From contig CAJWBJ010000019.1 of assembly GCA_913020495.1 (NCBI GenBank), positions 1 through 47,556 on the forward strand: 47,556 nt of DNA, written 5' to 3'. The notes under the pieces were generated by a model, which searched no databases, had not been told where the DNA came from, and worked only from the letters and a program-made list of their open reading frames with translations. The position numbers and the translations under genes are program-made. Positions 18,501 through 26,403 of the stretch are shown piece after piece; the first letter of the stretch is position 1, and every line of letters begins with the position of its first letter. Source of the stretch: an uncultured Oleiphilus sp. GTDB lineage: Bacteria > Pseudomonadota > Gammaproteobacteria > Pseudomonadales > Oleiphilaceae.

Positions 18501-19337
18501 TTAACATCTTCGTTGTATCTGCGCTTTAACCATAATTCGCGTAGCAATTTCTTCTACTGAGTAATGAGTTGTGTTCATGGAAGATATTCTTTCCCGTCGA
18601 TACATTAATTCTGCTTCTTCGACTTCTAAATTGCATTGTTTTATTGAGGCATAGCGTGAGTTTGGTTTTCTTTCATTCCGGATCAAGCATAAACGGTCAG
18701 GTTCAATCGTGAGCCCAAAAAGTTTCTCCCGGTATGGTTTAAGTATCTGAGGAAGAACCTGATCATCAATATCCTCTTCAGTAATTGGATAGTTTGCTGC
18801 TTTAATGCCATATTGCATTGCCAAATAAAGGCAAGTTGGTGTTTTACCGCTACGGGAGACACCAATTAAAATTACATCTGCTTTGTTATAGAGTTTAGTT
18901 CTTGCGCCATCATCATTGTCGAGCGCATAGTTAATGGCTTCTATTCGTTCATCGTAGCGGCTGTTTTCTGTAATACGTGTGCGACCAACCTTATAGGATG
19001 AACGAACCCCAAGTTCTTTTTCTAGAGGGCCTAAAAAGGCAGCAAAAATGTCAATCATTAATGCATCGGTTTTTTTTATAACCTTTCGAATAGCGTCATC
19101 GACAATGGTGTCAAAAATAATGGCTTTTGCACCGTCTCGCTTTGAAGCAGAGTTAATGATCTCAGCCGTTTCTTCTGCTTTTTCCAGGCTATCAACATAA
19201 GGGAGAGTGACTTTTTCAAAATGATGGTCTTCAAACCTCGTGAGTAAACTTACGCCAAGAGCTTCAGAAGTAATGCCGGTTCCATCAGAGATAAAAAAAG
19301 CGGTTCTTTTTGTTGTTGCTGTACTTTTCGTTGTCAT
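18501..19337 (-). CDS. ppsR: PEP synthetase regulatory protein (bifunctional kinase / pyrophosphorylase)
   Basis: The 278-residue DUF299-family protein has P-loop GVSRSGKT (159-166) and N-terminal [15 protein letters not shown], both signatures of the enzyme that inactivates PEP synthase by ADP-dependent phosphorylation of a threonine and reactivates it by Pi-dependent pyrophosphorylation. It is divergent from ppsA with 152 bp between starts, the standard arrangement for this pair and strong support for the name. Length is normal for the family. The N-terminus has a short Thr-rich extension before the conserved region. Confidence 0.95.
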   Translation of the reverse strand: MTTKSTATTKRTAFFISDGTGITSEALGVSLLTRFEDHHFEKVTLPYVDSLEKAEETAEIINSASKRDGAKAIIFDTIVDDAIRKVIKKTDALMIDIFAAFLGPLEKELGVRSSYKVGRTRITENSRYDERIEAINYALDNDDGARTKLYNKADVILIGVSRSGKTPTCLYLAMQYGIKAANYPITEEDIDDQVLPQILKPYREKLFGLTIEPDRLCLIRNERKPNSRYASIKQCNLEVEEAELMYRRERISSMNTTHYSVEEIATRIMVKAQIQRRC

Positions 19338-19489
19338 AGTGAATATCTACCCATAAATAAAGCGCCTAAGGTGTGATCTGATTCAACAAAACTAGCATAA
19401 AGTGTTAATATGCGCACCATATCAATGTCGCTTTAAATGAGAGAGTTTAGAGCGGCACAGTTTGAACGTCTTTGTTTAGGAGATAAGTC

Positions 19490-21856
19490 TTGCAAGATTA
19501 TATTATCTGGTTTGATCAGTTAGGAATGAATGATGTAGAGCGAGTGGGTGGGAAAAATGCTTCTCTCGGAGAAATGATTGCAAATCTTTCCTCAGCAGGC
19601 GTTAGTGTTCCCGGTGGTTTTGCAACGACTTCAAAAGCCTATCGTGATTTTCTTGCGAGTAATAATTTAAGTAAAAAAATAAATGCCGCTCTGGAAAATC
19701 TTGATGTTAATGATGTGAATGCACTGGCGGAAACAGGCGCAATGATTCGTGGCTGGATGATGGAGTGCCCATTTCCTGAAGCATTTGAAACTTGTTTAAA
19801 AGAAGCTTATGAGACATTGCAAGACGGAAATCAAGATATGTCTGTTGCAGTGCGATCATCAGCAACTGCAGAAGATCTGCCTGAAGCTTCTTTTGCAGGG
19901 CAGCAAGAAACATTTTTAAATGTGAAGGGCTTTGAACAAATTCTAAAGTCTGTCAGAGAGGTTTTTGCCTCACTGTTTAATGATCGTGCGATTTCATACC
20001 GCGTTCATCATGAGTTTGAACATAGTGAAGTGGCGCTTTCTGCTGGTATTCAAAAGATGGTTCGTAGTGAAACTGCTAGTAGTGGTGTGATGTTCACGCT
20101 TGATACGGAGTCTGGTTTTCGTGATGTCGTGTTTATTACCTCGTCTTATGGTTTGGGTGAAACGATCGTTCAGGGTGCGGTAAATCCTGATGAGTTTTAT
20201 ATTCACAAGCAAACATTTGAGGCGAATAGACCTGCAATTTTAAGGCGTAATCTTGGTAGTAAAGCGATTAAAATGATTTACAGTCAGCAAGAAGATAATG
20301 ATGACCTAGTAGAAACGGTAAAAGTTGATCATGACCAGCGTTTCAAGTTTTCAATTTCAGATGATGATGTGCATGAGTTGACTCGACAAGCTCTAATTAT
20401 TGAAAAACACTACCAGCGGCCAATGGATATTGAATGGGCTAAAGACGGTGATGATGGCAATATTTATATCGTTCAGGCTCGTCCAGAAACAGTTAAAAGT
20501 CGCTCAAGTGCAGCCATACTTGAGCGCTACTTGATGAAAGAAACAGGTAATGTATTAATTGAAGGGCGTAGTATTGGTCAAAAAATAGGTAGCGGTCCTG
20601 TGAAAGTTGTTCGTAGTATTGCTGATATGGACCAAGTGATGGATGGCGATGTTCTGGTTACTGATATGACAGACCCGGATTGGGAGCCTGTTATGAAGCG
20701 GTCATCAGCTATTGTAACGGATCGTGGAGGTCGAACGTGCCATGCGGCAATTATTGCCCGCGAACTGGGTATTCCCGCCGTTGTAGGTTGTGGTGATGCG
20801 ACAGATCTCCTTGAGTCCGGGCAGAATGTCACAGTATCCTGCGCAGAAGGGGATACTGGCTTTATCTACGAAGAATTGTTGGACTTTGAGTTAAAGGAAA
20901 ATTCAGTTGAGTCGATGCCCGACTTAGATTTAAAGCTCATGATGAATGTTGGGAATCCAGATAGAGCGTTTGATTTTCAAGCCTTACCAAATGAAGGTGT
21001 TGGCTTAGCACGCTTAGAGTTTATTATTAATAGAATGATTGGTATTCACCCTAAAGCGCTATTGAACTTTGACTCATTGCCAACAGAAACCAAGCAAATG
21101 GTTGAAAAGCGTATTAGTGGTTACTCGTCTGCCGTTGATTTTTACGTTGATAAATTGGTTGAAGGTATTTCAACGCTAGCAGCTGCTTTTTACCCAAAGA
21201 AAGTCATTGTACGTTTGTCTGATTTTAAATCTAACGAGTATGCTAACCTGATTGGTGGTGCGCTTTATGAGCCGGATGAAGAAAATCCGATGCTAGGGTT
21301 CCGGGGCGCTTCTAGATATATTTCCGAAACTTTTAGAGACTGTTTTTACTTAGAGTGTGAGGCATTCAAGCGTGTTCGAAATGAAATGGGCTTTACCAAT
21401 GTTGAAATTATGGTGCCTTTTGTTCGAACAGTAGGGGAAGCTAAACAAGTGGTTGATTTGCTAGCAGAACAAGGTTTGAAGCGTGGTGAAAATGGCTTGC
21501 GGATCATTATGATGTGTGAATTGCCTGCAAATGCTCTACTGGCCGACCAGTTTTTGGAATATTTTGATGGCTTTTCGATAGGTTCTAATGATTTGACTCA
21601 GCTAACGCTAGGTTTGGATCGGGACTCCGGGATTATTGCGCACTTATTTGATGAGCGAAATGATGCTGTACAAGCTTTATTGGAACTAGCTATAAGCGCC
21701 TGTCAGAAGGCTGGAAAGTACGTGGGTATTTGTGGGCAAGGGCCTTCAGATCACCCAGATTTCGCGCGTTGGTTAATGAAAAAGGGTATAGACAGTATTT
21801 CGTTAAATCCGGACTCTGTGCTGGATACCTGGTTCTTTCTTTCCGAAAAGAGCTAG
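19490..21856 (+). CDS. ppsA: Phosphoenolpyruvate synthase
   Basis: The 788-residue enzyme converts pyruvate + ATP + H2O to PEP + AMP + Pi, the first step of gluconeogenesis from C3 compounds. Domains in order: ATP-grasp N-terminal nucleotide-binding domain ([19 protein letters not shown] at 10-28), phosphohistidine swivelling domain with catalytic His418 in [14 protein letters not shown], and a C-terminal PEP/pyruvate barrel ([25 protein letters not shown]). The start is TTG at 19490, behind AGGAGA at good spacing; it gives the same N-terminus as other PpsA proteins, and no nearby ATG is in frame. Likely regulated post-translationally by the divergent ppsR product. Confidence 0.97.
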   Translation: MQDYIIWFDQLGMNDVERVGGKNASLGEMIANLSSAGVSVPGGFATTSKAYRDFLASNNLSKKINAALENLDVNDVNALAETGAMIRGWMMECPFPEAFETCLKEAYETLQDGNQDMSVAVRSSATAEDLPEASFAGQQETFLNVKGFEQILKSVREVFASLFNDRAISYRVHHEFEHSEVALSAGIQKMVRSETASSGVMFTLDTESGFRDVVFITSSYGLGETIVQGAVNPDEFYIHKQTFEANRPAILRRNLGSKAIKMIYSQQEDNDDLVETVKVDHDQRFKFSISDDDVHELTRQALIIEKHYQRPMDIEWAKDGDDGNIYIVQARPETVKSRSSAAILERYLMKETGNVLIEGRSIGQKIGSGPVKVVRSIADMDQVMDGDVLVTDMTDPDWEPVMKRSSAIVTDRGGRTCHAAIIARELGIPAVVGCGDATDLLESGQNVTVSCAEGDTGFIYEELLDFELKENSVESMPDLDLKLMMNVGNPDRAFDFQALPNEGVGLARLEFIINRMIGIHPKALLNFDSLPTETKQMVEKRISGYSSAVDFYVDKLVEGISTLAAAFYPKKVIVRLSDFKSNEYANLIGGALYEPDEENPMLGFRGASRYISETFRDCFYLECEAFKRVRNEMGFTNVEIMVPFVRTVGEAKQVVDLLAEQGLKRGENGLRIIMMCELPANALLADQFLEYFDGFSIGSNDLTQLTLGLDRDSGIIAHLFDERNDAVQALLELAISACQKAGKYVGICGQGPSDHPDFARWLMKKGIDSISLNPDSVLDTWFFLSEKS

Positions 21857-21913
21857 CACATTTGAATATATTTCGTGCAGTAGTGAGTTAATGGTTTAAA
21901 TGGGAGAAGTGAA

Positions 21914-22408
21914 TTGACTGATAAGAAAATAATGACGCCGGATTTATGTGATGAGTATCCAGATTTAGTGCAGGTGCTAGCGCCCATGTTGAATACATAT
22001 GGTGGTATTGATGCTTTTGGTGGAGAGATTGTCACTGTAAAATGTTTTGAAGATAACTCTATAGTAAAAGAGCAAGTAGGCCTTCCTGGCAATGGGAAGG
22101 TGATGGTTGTTGATGGCGGCGGGTCTATGAGGAATGCGCTGTTGGGTGATATGTTAGCTGAAAAAGCCGCTGAAAATGGTTGGGCTGGCTTAGTTATTTA
22201 TGGTTGTATTCGTGATGTAGATTTTATTCGTCAAACAAAGCTTGGTGTTCAAGCTATGAATACAAACCCAAGAAAAACAGAGAAAAGAGGTATTGGAGAT
22301 TTGAATATACCTGTTACATTTGGAGGAGTCACTTTTATGCCAGGCGAATATGTATATGCCGATAACAATGGTGTGATTGTTTCACCTAAAGCTTTATCAA
22401 TGCCTTAG
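21914..22408 (+). CDS. rraA: RraA-family protein (regulator of RNase E activity A / DlpA-like)
   Basis: The 164-residue protein matches RraA along its length: [66 protein letters not shown]. coli RraA is a trimeric ring that binds the RNase E C-terminal scaffold and inhibits its activity; related folds include aldolases, so a metabolic role is not excluded. The start is TTG (21914) behind GGGAGAAG; the ATG at codon 7 would remove conserved-length residues. It follows ppsA by 57 bp on the same strand, so co-transcription is plausible. The presumed partner gene rne lies about 4 kb away. Confidence 0.9.
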   Translation: MTDKKIMTPDLCDEYPDLVQVLAPMLNTYGGIDAFGGEIVTVKCFEDNSIVKEQVGLPGNGKVMVVDGGGSMRNALLGDMLAEKAAENGWAGLVIYGCIRDVDFIRQTKLGVQAMNTNPRKTEKRGIGDLNIPVTFGGVTFMPGEYVYADNNGVIVSPKALSMP

Positions 22409-22427
22409 TTTGTAGCTGGTTATTGAA

Positions 22428-22459
22428 ACGTCTATGTAAGTTTTGGCCTACATAGACGT
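22428..22459. terminator. Stem-loop between convergent rraA and PilZ genes
   Basis: A perfect 11-bp stem ACGTCTATGTA / TACATAGACGT with a 10-nt loop lies 20 bp after rraA and 24 bp after the PilZ gene. It lacks a clear U-tract on either strand; probably a bidirectional 3'-end structure. Confidence 0.55.
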
Positions 22460-22483
22460 ATACTAAATGCTTGGAGCTATTGC

Positions 22484-22807
22484 TTAATTTTTAATGGTTA
22501 AAATTTCTGTCCCCAGCTGATATTTTCCTTCATCTATCTCAATACAGCGTAAAATTTTGATGTTTGCATCTAATGCCGGGAATGCATCATTGCTAGAAGG
22601 TAAGGTTGTTTTGCAAGTAATGCCTTCAGTTACTTGTTCAGAAACTTCGATCAACATGCCTGTGCCACTTAGATCCCGACAGAAGCCTTTTACATGCTTG
22701 TCACTATTATCTAAAGAAAGTGTGATTTCTGTGTCCACTCGCATTCGAATGAAGTCACGTTTTTCGTCATAGGTACGATAAGTCATATTTCTGGCCGTGT
22801 TGTTCAT
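22484..22807 (-). CDS. PilZ-domain c-di-GMP receptor
   Basis: The 107-residue single-domain protein carries both c-di-GMP motifs: RxxxR as RDFIR (Arg17-Arg21) and D-x-S-x-x-G as DLSGTG (45-50). With these intact, binding is expected, unlike the type IV pilus PilZ protein that lacks them. The rest is the six-stranded PilZ barrel (KILRCIEIDEGKYQLGTEIL). No enzymatic or membrane part. AGAGGT precedes the ATG. Its target is unknown; possible outputs encoded in this window are the MshE/PilB-like ATPase or other envelope proteins, but nothing links them directly. Confidence 0.92.
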   Translation of the reverse strand: MNNTARNMTYRTYDEKRDFIRMRVDTEITLSLDNSDKHVKGFCRDLSGTGMLIEVSEQVTEGITCKTTLPSSNDAFPALDANIKILRCIEIDEGKYQLGTEILTIKN

Positions 22808-22996
22808 CGGTTTAATACCTCTTGTGGATAAAAATCATACTCTACTTATAAGTCTAAACTACACGAGAGTCAAAGCATCCTAAGCAAATGGTAAGAGTTT
22901 GGTAATGAGCTTGAGCGAGTCGTTAAGACACTATTCATTCATCCAAATCTGTACCTTGTAGTGGTATTAAACCTGATATAAATTGACGGTCTGGAT

Positions 22997-23665
22997 CTAT
23001 GCCCAGCTGTCACTCTTCTTAGATGGCCTGATCATAGGGACTACCAAAGCTATGATAATTCCTAAAGTGACCAAACCACCACCCATTAACATTGTATTTG
23101 ATTCTGATTTATCTTTAAGGCGCATATTTTCAGTTTGTAATAATTCTAGCTGGCTTCTAAGTTGCTCGTTGCTTTCCCTTAACTCTATATTGCGACGATC
23201 AAGATTTAACGCATTTGCTGAAATCGATTTGATGTTTGCGAGTTCTTTGCTGTTAGAGTTAAGTTGCGTAGAGGTTTGTTTGAAATCCTGATTAAGTGTT
23301 TTGTGCGCTTTGGTAATGGCGTTGAGTTTTTTCTTGAGGCCAGAGTTTTCTGTCTGCAAAAGACGAATATTTTCATTAGCGTCAATTAAACGAATTTTCG
23401 CAATTGGCGTACTGGTTAAATACCGTGTAGGTAAGTAACCTTCAACACCACCGGGTGTCAAAATTTTTGAATACCCTGATTGCTTATTTTGCTCAAGAAT
23501 TTCGAGCTTCATGCCACTTTTCAAACCTTTATGCACAATACGAAAACCTGTGCCTTCACCACTCCTTAATGGGACAAGCAAAGTGTCGTTAATATACATG
23601 GACTGAGACCATGCAGAGCATGAAAGTATTGAGAGGATAATAACCTGAAAAATCTTGTTCAACAT
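22997..23665 (-). CDS. SH3-domain protein with coiled coil and C-terminal membrane anchor (TIGR04211-like)
   Basis: The 222-residue envelope protein has a signal peptide (1-~20, ending SAWSQS), a bacterial SH3-like domain (about 24-88: NDTLLVPLRSGEG...GLKSGMKLEIL...GGVEGYLPTRYL), a long coiled coil (about 95-185), and one membrane segment (about 190-211) followed by a short basic cytoplasmic tail. This is the architecture of YgiM and the SH3-and-anchor family. The SH3 domain probably lies in the periplasm and may contact peptidoglycan. It lies 50 bp downstream of the YciI gene on the same strand. Confidence 0.88.
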   Translation of the reverse strand: MLNKIFQVIILSILSCSAWSQSMYINDTLLVPLRSGEGTGFRIVHKGLKSGMKLEILEQNKQSGYSKILTPGGVEGYLPTRYLTSTPIAKIRLIDANENIRLLQTENSGLKKKLNAITKAHKTLNQDFKQTSTQLNSNSKELANIKSISANALNLDRRNIELRESNEQLRSQLELLQTENMRLKDKSESNTMLMGGGLVTLGIIIALVVPMIRPSKKSDSWA

Positions 23666-23715
23666 TGAGTACCTGATAAAAATAAATAATGTAAATTTTA
23701 ATTTAAGAAAGTAGC

Positions 23716-24015
23716 TTATGGTAGTACTTTCTTAAAGGGTTTGACTGTTACGCTTTGATAAACACCTTCGGTCATGTAGGGGTCTTCATTAGCCCAGTTT
23801 TGAGCATCTGAAAGTGTGGCAAATTCTGCAACAACTAAACTGCCACTAAAGCCTGCTTCGCCAGGATCTTCAGTGTCTATTGCTGGATGTGGGCCTGCCA
23901 AAATTAAACGACCTTGATTCTTAAGCGCTTCTAGGCGTTCAATGTGTGCGGGGCGAGCCAATTTTCGTTTGGCTAAACTGTTTTCAACATCTTGTGAAAT
24001 TATGGCGTATAGCAT
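23716..24015 (-). CDS. yciI: YciI-family protein
   Basis: The 99-residue protein has the dimeric alpha+beta barrel (ferredoxin-like) fold of the YCII family: MLYAIISQDVENSLAKR, the conserved RPAHIERLEALKNQGRLILAGPHPA with His and Asp residues thought to line an active-site-like pocket, and WANEDPYMTEGVYQSVTVKPFKKV. Biochemical activity is not established for the family. Start ATG; it lies 9 bp after the stop of the membrane protein gene upstream, so the two are probably in one operon. Confidence 0.92.
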   Translation of the reverse strand: MLYAIISQDVENSLAKRKLARPAHIERLEALKNQGRLILAGPHPAIDTEDPGEAGFSGSLVVAEFATLSDAQNWANEDPYMTEGVYQSVTVKPFKKVLP

Positions 24016-24024
24016 ATAGCGGTC

Positions 24025-24726
24025 TCACTGGTGAATAATGTCTTCGAACTCTAATCCGGTTAGCTGTTTTATCTGCTTGAAAAGATACATCATGGCGTAA
24101 ATCATGACAATGATACATGGAATGGTAATTACAGGGTAACTTAGTAAATTCATGGTACCTAATTCGTCATTAAATGCCGCGGTGCCAGATGGGCTTTTGA
24201 CAATGTACTTGGCTAGGCCGTAATTCAAAATAGCTGAAAGTAAGAATGAACTTGCCAAAATGTAGGTTGCGACCTTAAGTGCTTGATTAAATAAGCCTTC
24301 ACTATTAGATTCAGCGAGTGCGGCATCGACTTTATCGATTTGTAATATTTTGTCGTTATAAATAAATGTTTTTACTAATGGATACGGTGTTTTTAAAGAG
24401 ATAATCGTTCCGATAGCGATAATGAGTGGTATGCTGGCTTCTTTTATCGCAATGTATTTCGGGTCAAGCTCTAATAAACCAATGCTACTGGTTAATAAAA
24501 TACTGATAAAACCTAATGCTGGAATGAATCCAAACCGCTTTTCTTTTATAAACTGGTATATACCAAATATCAAAGGGAATGATAGACCGAAAATTAAAGC
24601 GTAGACTGGCCCTAAGCTGTCTTCTCCACTTAAATACTTCAATATAATTGTAGGTAGAATGACACAAATACCCAGTTCTAGTAATAAGTGACCGGTTTGT
24701 GGTTTTTTGGTCGTACTTTGAGGCAT
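24025..24726 (-). CDS. VC0807-like multi-pass inner membrane protein
   Basis: The 233-residue protein has about six hydrophobic segments (near 14-30, 36-55, 68-85, 90-105, 155-175, 195-215) and no catalytic motif that I recognise. It resembles the VC0807 family, often encoded beside yciI in Vibrio and pseudomonad relatives. The function is unknown. It is the first gene of a short minus-strand operon with yciI, divergent from the PHP nuclease gene. The septation protein YciB is another hydrophobic neighbour of yciI in enterics, but the sequence did not look like YciB. Confidence 0.75.
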   Translation of the reverse strand: MPQSTTKKPQTGHLLLELGICVILPTIILKYLSGEDSLGPVYALIFGLSFPLIFGIYQFIKEKRFGFIPALGFISILLTSSIGLLELDPKYIAIKEASIPLIIAIGTIISLKTPYPLVKTFIYNDKILQIDKVDAALAESNSEGLFNQALKVATYILASSFLLSAILNYGLAKYIVKSPSGTAAFNDELGTMNLLSYPVITIPCIIVMIYAMMYLFKQIKQLTGLEFEDIIHQ

Positions 24727-24824
24727 GACTTTTCCAAAGAATGATTGAGGGTAGATTATATGTTGTTATGGCCTGTGATTAAAATGAACAAATATAAAGA
24801 TTGAAAAGTAAGGATTGTTTTAAG

Positions 24825-25673
24825 ATGCAGTACTCAAATATTGATCTTCATTGTCATAGCCTAGAGTCAGATGGCGCATTAAGTCCTTCTGATGTTGTAA
24901 GTCGTGCTGTGGAGAACGGCGTTACGCTATTAGCCCTGACAGATCACGATACAATTGAAGGTCAGGCTGAGGCAATGCAGCAAGCTAAAGCGTTGAATAT
25001 AGAAATGGTTTCCGGGATTGAGCTTTCTTGTGTTTGGGGGAATGCTGCGATTCATGTTCTAGGGCTAAATTTCTCGCTTACTGATGGCGTCATGCAAGAA
25101 GCTCAAGAGAAACAGTTGACGGCTCGCCTTTTACGGGCTGAAATTATTGCTGATCGCTTAATGAAAAAGGGTTTGCCGGATTTGTTTGAAAGTGCAAAAC
25201 AGTTGACTCGATCTGGAGTGCCAGGGCGACCGCATTTTTCTGAAGCGATGATCTCTAAAGGTTTGGTTGCGAATCATGAGCAGGCATTTAAAAAATACTT
25301 AGGGGCAGGAAAGGCTGGGGATGTAAAAAGTTCATGGCCTTTTCTATCGGAAGTGCTTGCCTGGATTCATGCTGCCAAGGGGGATGCTGTGATTGCTCAT
25401 CCCAGAAAATACAAAATGAGCCAAACAAAGTTGCGAGAATTAATTGTTGATTTTAAAGAAGAGGGAGGGGCTGGTCTTGAAGTTGTTGTATCAGGTCAGA
25501 AGCAGGGGGAAATAGGCTTAATGTGCGACCTTTGTCATCGTTTTAAGTTGAAAGGTTCTGTCGGGAGTGATTTCCATACCCCAGACTTTCCTTGGGCTAA
25601 TCTAGGGCGGATTCCTCCTTTGCCTAGCACTGTAGAGTCAATTTGGCGGGACTGGGGCAGGGTTGAGAGTTGA
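24825..25673 (+). CDS. rnm: PHP-domain 5'-3' exoribonuclease Rnm (YciV/TrpH family)
   Basis: The 282-residue PHP-family metal-dependent phosphoesterase has motif DLHCHSLESDGALSP (7-21), motif LTDHDTIEG, AIHVLGL, AHPRKY and the C-terminal GSDFHTPDFPWANLGR; together these supply the His/Asp/Glu metal ligands. E. coli YciV (Rnm, RNase AM) trims 5' ends of 23S, 16S and 5S rRNA and degrades oligoribonucleotides; orthology is inferred from motif order and length. I choose the ATG at 24825, with TAAGGA at 10-bp spacing; an upstream in-frame TTG at 24801 precedes that site and adds nonconserved residues. Confidence 0.9.
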   Translation: MQYSNIDLHCHSLESDGALSPSDVVSRAVENGVTLLALTDHDTIEGQAEAMQQAKALNIEMVSGIELSCVWGNAAIHVLGLNFSLTDGVMQEAQEKQLTARLLRAEIIADRLMKKGLPDLFESAKQLTRSGVPGRPHFSEAMISKGLVANHEQAFKKYLGAGKAGDVKSSWPFLSEVLAWIHAAKGDAVIAHPRKYKMSQTKLRELIVDFKEEGGAGLEVVVSGQKQGEIGLMCDLCHRFKLKGSVGSDFHTPDFPWANLGRIPPLPSTVESIWRDWGRVES

Positions 25674-25676
25674 TAA

Positions 25677-25693
25677 AGGCTGCCTGACAGCCT
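25677..25693. terminator. Short stem-loop after the rnm gene
   Basis: A 6-bp stem AGGCTG / CAGCCT with loop CCTGA begins 4 bp after the rnm stop, at the convergent junction with the YecA-family gene. No U-tract follows. Weak terminator candidate. Confidence 0.4.
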
Positions 25694-25735
25694 GGTAGAA
25701 GATAAAATAATATTAGATCGTGCTTAGTTCAGGCA

Positions 25736-26281
25736 TTAATCAGAATGGTAGAATAAAAAGATATCCACTAATTGTTCGGGGATTATCTCTTCAAATTGAG
25801 ACATTAACTTATCATTTTTTGCGATTTCCTGAAATTCATCAGAATCAAATAACCCAGATAAAGCCATAATAGGTAACAATAGTTCAGCAGCAATGTCCTC
25901 ACCTTTGCTAAACCATGATTTTTCATTGAAGAAAAATCCTTCCATAAACCCGATGCACCAACTTTCCAGGCAAGCATCATAATGTGTTTCTTCATAAAAA
26001 AAAGGTAAAGAAAGTTCTTCGCCTTGGTTTAACTCTTCTATCAGGTCCTGACTAATCAATTCAATACAATGATTAAAGTGCTCAAGTTGAGATGGCTCAA
26101 ATTGTTTGGGTTGCTCGCCAAATACAATGGTCTGAAATGTGTCTGATTTGATCGAAATAGGTCCGAAAATAGCAGAACAAATAAGTCCATGTAAGCCAAA
26201 ATAATCAAGCGCTTCTTCTTCAAGGTGTTCTGAGAAGAGTAAGTCTTCAAGTTGTTCTATGTCTTGTTCTGAAAGAGCCAT
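25736..26281 (-). CDS. YecA/YgfB-family protein (UPF0149)
   Basis: The 181-residue acidic, all-helical protein resembles the YgfB/YecA family: DIEQLEDLLFSEHLEEEALDYFGLHGLICSAIFGP near the start and WCIGFMEGFFFNE in the middle are the usual conserved regions. The C-terminal SEC-C zinc motif of YecA is absent, so it is the short form. No biochemical function is assigned. It lies downstream of rne on the same strand, separated by 122 bp that contain a strong hairpin. Confidence 0.82.
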   Translation of the reverse strand: MALSEQDIEQLEDLLFSEHLEEEALDYFGLHGLICSAIFGPISIKSDTFQTIVFGEQPKQFEPSQLEHFNHCIELISQDLIEELNQGEELSLPFFYEETHYDACLESWCIGFMEGFFFNEKSWFSKGEDIAAELLLPIMALSGLFDSDEFQEIAKNDKLMSQFEEIIPEQLVDIFLFYHSD

Positions 26282-26328
26282 AAGGGTTTTCGCTATTTTG
26301 TAAATAGAGAGTAAAGCGATGTAAGCGG

Positions 26329-26347
26329 CCGCCTCTTGTAGAGGCGG
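26329..26347 (-). terminator. GC-rich hairpin downstream of rne
   Basis: A perfect 8-bp stem CCGCCTCT / AGAGGCGG with a 3-nt loop lies about 57 bp past the rne stop. The stem is very stable but no run of U follows on either strand, so it may be a 3' stabiliser rather than an intrinsic terminator. It occupies the rne/YecA-family gap. Confidence 0.5.
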
Positions 26348-26403
26348 TCATGCCTAAGCTTATACATATTTTACAGTTTTATGTATTACTTATTTCGTGA
26401 GCT

